This document shows, one piece after another, positions 7,742 to 12,172 of a stretch of 12,172 bases of DNA (position 1 is its first letter; every line of letters starts with the position of its first letter). Under the pieces are notes generated by a model, which saw only the letters and a list, made by a program, of their open reading frames with translations, ran no database searches and was not told the DNA's origin. Position numbers and translations under genes: made by a program. The stretch is from Pseudopedobacter sp038243635 (GTDB taxonomy: Bacteria; Bacteroidota; Bacteroidia; Sphingobacteriales; Sphingobacteriaceae), in NCBI GenBank assembly GCA_038243635.1, contig JBBSQW010000058.1, positions 1-12,172 on the forward strand. The letters are read 5' to 3'.

Positions 7742-9244
7742 ATGATCAAAATGAAATTTACTTCATTTAGCCTGGCTGCAATAACAGGTTTAGCCTGTTT
7801 ATGTAGTGCGGGTACAACGCTGGCTCAGCAATCGGCAGAACAAAATGTATCGTTAATTGATTTATCGGCTTTTAAAAATCCGGCTGATAGCTGGCAGATA
7901 GCGGGGGACGTATCTGCCAATATCAGCAAACAAAATATGCTAAATCTGTCAAAAGGTACTGGCATTTTGGTTAACCAACCAGATAAAAAGAAACATGGTG
8001 CTGACTTATTTACCAATTTAGAACATGGTGATATTGATCTGGAACTGGATTATATGATGGCCAGCGGTTCTAATTCCGGTGTATATTTACAAGGTAGATA
8101 TGAATTGCAATTAGAAGATACATGGGCTTCCAAAACGGCGAAATCTGCTAATAATGGCGGAATTTACGAACGTTGGGATGACAGTAAACCGGAAGGACAT
8201 AAGGGTTTTGAAGGCCATGCGCCACGCCAGAATGTGAGTAAAGCACCCGGTTTATGGCAACATTTAAAAGTTTCTTTTCAGGCTCCGAGGTTCGATGCAG
8301 ATGGAAAGAAAATAGCTAATGCGCAGTTTTTAAGAGTAGAATTAAACGGAGTTTTGATTCAGGAAAATGTAAATCTTTCTGGACCTACCCGTGGTTCAAT
8401 AAGTGCCGATGAAAAAGCCATTGGCCCGTTACGTTTACAGGGAGATCATGGAGCCGTTGCGTTCCGGAATATAAAAGTGTCGTTAAAAAAACCGGTTGTC
8501 ATGTCAGAAAATGCCGTAAATTCTGACACAGCTATCCAAAATAACAAGCTCCGCAATGCCGATGAAGAAAACACAGAAAGGAACCAAGTTGACCCGGTTT
8601 TGGTTGATGCACCGGTAAACACCACTTTACGGAGCTTTATGGATTTACCAGACAAAATCCGCGTGGTTCATGCTGTTTCTGTAGGAAGCGCAGAACAGGT
8701 TCATTATACGTATGATCTAGATAATGGGGCAATTGTGCAAATCTGGCGTGGCGACTTTTTAGATGCAACACCAATGTGGCATGACCGAGGAGATGGGTCT
8801 TCGCGTCCGCGGGGAGCCGTTCAGCGCTTTGGGAAACCCGTTTTAAACATTGCAAAGTTGGCTACTTCACAAACACCTTGGGTAAAAGATACTGCCGGAA
8901 CCGGTTACAAGATACAAGGCTATGAAATGGATGATCAGGATAGGCCAACTTTCATGTATTCCATGTACGGGAAACAGATAAAAGATGGTATTACGGTTAC
9001 AGAAAATGGCAAAGGTATAACCCGCACATTAACCATCGATAATGCATCAAACGATTTATATGTGCGCATTGCCGAAGCTGCAACTATAGACGAACTAAAT
9101 GGGATGTACCTGGTAGACGATAAATCTTACTATCTTAAAATAGAAGATGCAGAAGGTGCAAAACCAATAATCAGGAATGTAAACGGACGAAAAGAACTCA
9201 TTGTGCCAATACATTCTAAATTAAGCTATTCGATACTTTTTTAA
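7742..9244 (+). CDS. Secreted DUF1080 (3-keto-disaccharide hydrolase-type) protein with extra C-terminal domain
   Basis: Exported protein of 500 aa. Signal peptide 1-28 (cut predicted after TTLA); the nearby Cys residues do not form a good lipobox, so it is probably soluble in the periplasm. Residues about 37-250 form a DUF1080 domain (PF06439), a concanavalin-like beta-sandwich: SGSNSGVYLQGRYELQLED (108-126), NNGGIYERWDD (137-147), GHAPRQNVSKAPGLWQHLKV (158-177) and GPLRLQGDHGAVAFRNIKV (228-246). Members of this family cleave 3-keto glycosides made by sugar dehydrogenases. A charged linker (about 252-280) leads to a second conserved-looking domain (about 285-500: VHYTYDLDNGAIVQIWRGDF, TPMWHDRGDGSSRPRGAV), which I recognise only as recurring with such proteins. 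Two near starts exist (7742 and 7751); either gives a valid signal. The next gene starts 23 bases after its stop, so the two are very likely co-translated partners. Confidence 0.88.
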   Translation: MIKMKFTSFSLAAITGLACLCSAGTTLAQQSAEQNVSLIDLSAFKNPADSWQIAGDVSANISKQNMLNLSKGTGILVNQPDKKKHGADLFTNLEHGDIDLELDYMMASGSNSGVYLQGRYELQLEDTWASKTAKSANNGGIYERWDDSKPEGHKGFEGHAPRQNVSKAPGLWQHLKVSFQAPRFDADGKKIANAQFLRVELNGVLIQENVNLSGPTRGSISADEKAIGPLRLQGDHGAVAFRNIKVSLKKPVVMSENAVNSDTAIQNNKLRNADEENTERNQVDPVLVDAPVNTTLRSFMDLPDKIRVVHAVSVGSAEQVHYTYDLDNGAIVQIWRGDFLDATPMWHDRGDGSSRPRGAVQRFGKPVLNIAKLATSQTPWVKDTAGTGYKIQGYEMDDQDRPTFMYSMYGKQIKDGITVTENGKGITRTLTIDNASNDLYVRIAEAATIDELNGMYLVDDKSYYLKIEDAEGAKPIIRNVNGRKELIVPIHSKLSYSILF

Positions 9245-9267
9245 GCCTTATTGAAATAATCATCAAA

Positions 9268-11244
9268 ATGAAATCAGTACCTCAACTAATAACTAAATGG
9301 CTACAAGCCTCTTTGATCATCACGGTCATAAGTGGTTCGGTAACCGCACAGGAAACACCCAAAGAAGAAGATTTTTTCAGGATAGTCAAAGTAAGTTCCC
9401 CGGAAGGCACTTTGTTGGAAGTTGGCGGTTTGGTAACCCTACCTAACGGTAATTTAGGAATATCAACTCGTCGCGGGGATGTTTTTATAGTAGAAAATCC
9501 AACCAGCAAAACGCCTTACTTTCGCAAATTTGCTTCAGGTTTGCATGAAATATTAGGTCTTGCCTATAAAGATGGCGCTTTATATTGTGCTCAACGTGGC
9601 GAGTTAACTAAACTCGTTGATAGAGATATGGATGGCAAAGCCGATCTGTATCAAACGGTTTATTCCTGGCCCATTTCCGGGCATTATCATGAATATAGTT
9701 TTGGGCCGAAAATAGCTGCCGACGGATCTTTTTTCGTTACCGGAAATGTTGCTTTTGGAAATGAAGAATGGTGGCGTGGCGAAAGCCGCGTGCCATGGCG
9801 TGGCTGGGCGATGCATATTTATGAAGATGGGCGTATGGAACCTTGGGCAACCGGCTTAAGATCCCCATGCGGGGTGGGGATAATCGATGGCAAATTGTTT
9901 TATACCGACAACCAAGGTGACTATGTAGGTTCCGGCGGTTTATGGAATCTTGAAAAAGGTGATTTTGCGGGCCATCCGGCTGGTTTACGCTGGTCTGGCC
10001 TGCCAAATTCGCCTGTAAAGATCACTACAGATGAATTTAATTCCAAACTAGATCCAAATAAAGTAAAAAATGCTGCAGGCAGATATATAAAACCTGAAAA
10101 CGTGGTGAGCGAAAAGTTCAAGACTTTGTACGAAGTGAAAAAAGAAATTCGGGAACTGCGTTTACCAGCGGTAATTTTGCCCCATGGCATTTTAGGGATA
10201 TCCAACTCTGAGCCTGTAACCATTCCGGATGGAATTTTTGGCCCCTTTGCCGGACAGGTTTTAATTGGTGATCAGGGCATGAGTATGATTTCCAGGGTGT
10301 TTATGGAAAAAGTGAATGGCGAATATCAAGGCGCTGCTTTTGCTTTTCGGAGCGGTTTCCGTTCAGGGGTTTTAAGAATGGCCTGGGGCGATGATGGATC
10401 ATTGTTTGTTGGCGAAACAAACCGTGGCTGGGGTTCTGCCGGTGACGCCAATGAGGGTTTGCAACGCTTAGTTTGGAATAAAAAAATTCCGTTCGAAATG
10501 AAAGCGGTCAGGGCAATGCCTGATGGTTTTGAGATTGAATTTACCAAACCCGCTGATGCTAAATCTGCAGAGGACCTAGCATCGTATGCTGTAGAGAGTT
10601 TCGTTTATAAATACCAACCGGTTTACGGGAGCCCGCCGGTTAACAAAGAAATATGTAAAGTTAAAGGTGTTAAACTTTCTGCAGATGGATTGAAAGCCCG
10701 CATTGTTGTAGCTAATCTTCGTCAAAATTATGTTCACAGCATAACACTTGATGGTGTGCGTGATAAAGGAAATTTCTACTCCTTGGTGCATCCAACGGCC
10801 TACTATACATTAAATAACATCCCGCAAGGAAATAAACTGGCTTTAAGCGAGATAAGTACACGTAATTCTGCGGCTGCAACTACTCCGGCCAATCAGTCAA
10901 CAGTAAAAAAAGGCACATTGGTAAAAGTTACCACCGCTGCAAAAGTAGCTACTTCAAAAGCGGTTGCCAAAGAAGTTGCCAAAACTCCACCGTCTGATAA
11001 TGAAATAAAAGCTATTTTAGTTAAAAATACCTGTACCTCATGCCATAATGCAACTAAGCGGCAGGTAGGTCCTTCATTTGTTGATGTTGCGAAACGCAAG
11101 TACACTAATGAAAAAATTGTACAACTTATTCATAATCCGCAACCGCAAAACTGGCCCGACTATGCCACGGAGATGCCCCCGATGCCGCAGGTTAGCAAAG
11201 CTGATGCGTTAAAGATTGCCGCTTGGATCAATTCGCTGAAATAA
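9268..11244 (+). CDS. Secreted beta-propeller protein with C-terminal class I cytochrome c domain
   Basis: Exported protein of 658 aa. Signal peptide 1-27 (SGSVTA, then QE). Residues about 38-410 look like a sugar-dehydrogenase-type six-bladed propeller (DUF7133/membrane-bound-dehydrogenase style), with repeated blade phrases GGLVTLPNGNLGISTRRGDV, GLAYKDGALYCAQRGELTKL, SFGPKIAADGSFFVTGN, GLRSPCGVGIIDGKLFYTDN and MAWGDDGSLFVGETN. An H-Y-H-E cluster (139-142) is a candidate active-site element. A beta-sandwich-like segment (about 415-520) and a Lys/Ala/Thr-rich linker (about 525-575) follow. The C-terminal cytochrome c has the haem motif CTSCH (C589, C592, H593) and a Met-ligand loop MPPMP (M636 or M639), so haem binding is well supported. 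Periplasmic, with an electron-transfer role; the substrate and any propeller cofactor cannot be read. It is last in the operon, just before a terminator. Confidence 0.88.
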   Translation: MKSVPQLITKWLQASLIITVISGSVTAQETPKEEDFFRIVKVSSPEGTLLEVGGLVTLPNGNLGISTRRGDVFIVENPTSKTPYFRKFASGLHEILGLAYKDGALYCAQRGELTKLVDRDMDGKADLYQTVYSWPISGHYHEYSFGPKIAADGSFFVTGNVAFGNEEWWRGESRVPWRGWAMHIYEDGRMEPWATGLRSPCGVGIIDGKLFYTDNQGDYVGSGGLWNLEKGDFAGHPAGLRWSGLPNSPVKITTDEFNSKLDPNKVKNAAGRYIKPENVVSEKFKTLYEVKKEIRELRLPAVILPHGILGISNSEPVTIPDGIFGPFAGQVLIGDQGMSMISRVFMEKVNGEYQGAAFAFRSGFRSGVLRMAWGDDGSLFVGETNRGWGSAGDANEGLQRLVWNKKIPFEMKAVRAMPDGFEIEFTKPADAKSAEDLASYAVESFVYKYQPVYGSPPVNKEICKVKGVKLSADGLKARIVVANLRQNYVHSITLDGVRDKGNFYSLVHPTAYYTLNNIPQGNKLALSEISTRNSAAATTPANQSTVKKGTLVKVTTAAKVATSKAVAKEVAKTPPSDNEIKAILVKNTCTSCHNATKRQVGPSFVDVAKRKYTNEKIVQLIHNPQPQNWPDYATEMPPMPQVSKADALKIAAWINSLK

Positions 11245-11256
11245 CAACAAATTTCA

Positions 11257-11292
11257 GAAAAGCCCTGCATAGAAATGTTCGGGGCTTTTTTT
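11257..11292 (+). terminator. Intrinsic terminator of the enzyme operon
   Basis: AAAAGCCC (11258-11265) pairs with GGGCTTTT (11282-11289) around a 16-base loop and runs into a T tract. It begins 13 bases after the stop of the cytochrome gene, on the plus strand. This marks the end of the gene cluster. Confidence 0.85.
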
Positions 11293-11596
11293 ATGTAGTG
11301 AGCTGGTGATTTGTTGAATGATTAACTTATTGGTCCTATATAAAACACGATTTGTACATATCAACTTATAGTAAGCAATTTGTTATGAATTTTTATAGCA
11401 TGAAAAGTTGTTCCAAGATTAAATGTGATTTTTTCACGCAAAACAAAAGTCTTCTTTTTCCTTAAATAAATCTTAAAGGAGTACCCCTTTTAAGATTTAT
11501 TTAACTAGACCCTGTTGCATTTATTAATTGTACATGCGATAGATTAAGATTGGACGGTTGCTACGTCTACATCAAACAAACTTTTTACCTAAATTT
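11293..11596. other. Non-coding stretch between operon terminator and exonuclease relic
   Basis: No gene can be supported. It contains one strong palindrome (11462-11504, listed separately) and a 26-codon ATG frame (11385-11465, plus) without other support that runs into the palindrome. The part 11505-11596 is directly downstream of the exonuclease relic on the minus strand and may be its former 3' flank. No promoter consensus was recognised. Confidence 0.4.
11462..11504. repeat. 16-bp perfect inverted repeat, AT-rich hairpin
   Basis: TTAAATAAATCTTAAA (11462-11477) is exactly complementary to the arm at 11489-11504, with an 11-base spacer containing GG and CCCC, which can add two more pairs if one T bulges out. 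Being AT-rich and symmetrical, it could end transcription from both sides: the operon on the left and, on the minus strand, the former exonuclease gene on the right. A small mobile-element remnant is the alternative. Confidence 0.6.
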
Positions 11597-11830
11597 TTAC
11601 CGTTTATTGTAAAGCATAAATAATTCTGCGCAAGCCATCGCATCCTACAATGCATCATGATGATTTAATGAGACACCATACGTATTGCCTAAAACGTTCA
11701 ACTTTTGTTGGTAAAGTTTATAGGTACAATGAGAATTAAACCCGGGGACAGGCATTTTGTAATGAGCCATTGTTTGTTGCAAACAACTAATATTAAACGA
11801 ACTGTTATGCAACCAGATTTTGATCGCAAC
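11597..11830 (-). pseudogene. Decayed DnaQ-like (DEDDh) 3'-5' exonuclease, C-terminal half
   Basis: The minus strand reads DQNLVA, then after a likely 2-base loss HNSSFNISCLQQTMAHYKMP (roughly 11753-11812), HCTYKLYQQKLNVL and LNHHDAL, a TAG stop (11647-11645), then DAMACAELFMLYNKR and TAA (11599-11597). This is the Exo II to Exo III part of a DEDDh exonuclease of the DNA polymerase III epsilon type: the H-x4-D Exo III motif is present, but a stop replaces one residue inside it. The Exo II aspartate (FD in the family) reads as Asn (11792-11794). The helix region between CTYKL and KLNVL appears shortened. The 5' half with Exo I is absent; the sequence changes to the insertion-element left end near 11831. 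The gene is clearly dead. Identification is by motif, not by search. Confidence 0.75.
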
Positions 11831-11831
11831 T

Positions 11832-11862
11832 AAACCACTATGCACTGAAAGTGCATAGGTTT
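11832..11862 (+). repeat. Left-end hairpin of the IS200/IS605-type element
   Basis: CTATGCACT (11838-11846) and AGTGCATAG (11850-11858) form a perfect 9-bp stem with loop GAA. AAAC (11832-11835) and GTTT (11859-11862) extend it across a 2-base bulge (CA). Bulged subterminal hairpins are what HUH transposases of this family recognise on single-stranded DNA. It lies about 55 bases before the likely tnpA start. Confidence 0.65.
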
Positions 11863-11890
11863 GGGGAAAGAAGAATGGAATTCTTCCCAA
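11861..11890 (+). promoter_or_regulatory. Second imperfect hairpin before tnpA
   Basis: TTGGG (11861-11865) pairs with CCCAA (11886-11890); AA, G and AA then pair with TT, C and TT across single-base bulges at 11866 and 11869, leaving an 8-base loop. In IS200 an internal hairpin upstream of tnpA keeps transposase synthesis low. This one is placed similarly, but such a role here is inference. Confidence 0.4.
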
Positions 11891-11916
11891 TAGCGTTAAA
11901 AAGCTAATTTTAATTT

Positions 11917-12172
11917 GTGGAGAACAAGCAAAGACATAATGGACACACTATTTCAAGACTGACTGCCCACATTGTTTGGGTAACAAAATATCGTTACAAA
12001 GTCCTTGACGGGGAGATAAAGATTAGATGCAGAATCACTTATAAAACAGATCTGTGATGCCGAAGATGTTGTGATACTATCTGGTGTTGTAAGTTCCGAC
12101 CATGTACATCTGCATATCGAATATTTGCCGAGTAAAGCTATAAGCGATATGGTAAAAAGGCTTAAAGGGAGA
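11917..12172 (+). pseudogene. tnpA: IS200/IS605 transposase TnpA (HUH, Y1), frameshifted, runs off right edge
   Basis: The first frame, from a possible GTG at 11917 (a TAA at 11911 closes the frame upstream), reads RHNGHTISRLTAHIVWVTKYRYKVL and on to IKIRCR, then hits TGA at 12055-12057. The next frame, from 12032, reads ESLIKQICDAEDVVILSGVV, then SSDHVHLHIEYLPSKAISDM, and stays open to the window end. Together they match the N-terminal two thirds of Y1 TnpA, including the metal-binding HUH motif HVH (12101-12109). The family usually has R-C-R-E/D-L here, so a loss of 2 bases near 12031-12034 explains the shift best. The catalytic tyrosine lies beyond the edge. ATG at 11939 is out of frame and stops after 7 codons. 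Either the copy is inactive or there is a sequencing error. Confidence 0.82.

Larger units (their letters stand above)
11831..12172 (+). mobile_element. IS200/IS605-type insertion element, left part only
   Basis: The left boundary is placed at about 11831, where the exonuclease relic stops being readable. The left end holds a hairpin with a bulge (11832-11862), a second imperfect hairpin (11861-11890), and then tnpA. Single-stranded hairpin ends without terminal inverted repeats or target duplication are typical of this family. The right end, and any tnpB, lie beyond the window. The exact cleavage site at the left end is not determined. Confidence 0.7.

Noticed and set aside
9604..10223. Several minus-strand frames of 70-100 codons inside the cytochrome gene
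   Set aside because: They are shadows of a well-supported plus-strand gene and carry no family motif.
11385..11465. 26-codon ATG frame after the operon terminator, running into a palindrome
   Set aside because: Very short, no signal or membrane segment, no ribosome-binding context; chance is the simpler explanation.
1..12172. CRISPR array, tRNA or rRNA genes, riboswitch
   Set aside because: I saw no regularly spaced repeats, no cloverleaf with conserved T-arm sequence and no known riboswitch core in the intergenic stretches.

Overview
The window looks like a Bacteroidota chromosome, most likely from the Sphingobacteriaceae (Pedobacter- or Mucilaginibacter-like). The reasons are a SusC/SusD pair, FecR/ECF regulation of the Bacteroidota type, moderately AT-rich DNA, and starts without Shine-Dalgarno sequences. 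The genus is inferred from protein style only.

Layout. Positions 1-337 (minus strand) hold a decayed IS5-family transposase that runs off the left edge and carries an 83-bp insert between two 10-bp direct repeats. Positions 481-11244 hold six intact plus-strand genes: an ECF sigma factor, a FecR-type anti-sigma factor, a SusC-type TonB-dependent transducer with an N-terminal STN domain, a SusD-type lipoprotein, a secreted DUF1080 (3-keto-disaccharide hydrolase-type) protein, and a secreted beta-propeller protein ending in a class I cytochrome c domain. A terminator hairpin closes the cluster at 11257-11292. Two further hairpins (2505-2529 and 7584-7629) divide it into regulator, uptake and enzyme modules. 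Positions 11597-11830 (minus) hold the C-terminal half of a decayed DnaQ-like (DEDDh) exonuclease. From about 11831 to the right edge there is an IS200/IS605-type element with left-end hairpins and a frameshifted tnpA.

How the genes may work together. The STN domain of SusC, the FecR-type protein and the ECF factor form a complete cell-surface signalling chain: substrate binding outside the cell is passed through the outer membrane to FecR and releases the sigma factor. SusC/SusD import an oligosaccharide or glycoside into the periplasm. No classical glycoside hydrolase is present. The two exported downstream proteins suggest oxidative cleavage instead: a cytochrome-linked propeller could oxidise the sugar, and the DUF1080 protein could cleave the 3-keto glycoside. 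The first half is read from the sequence and known families; the catalytic model is inference.

The locus is bounded on both sides by insertion-sequence remains and a dead gene, so it lies in a plastic part of the genome.
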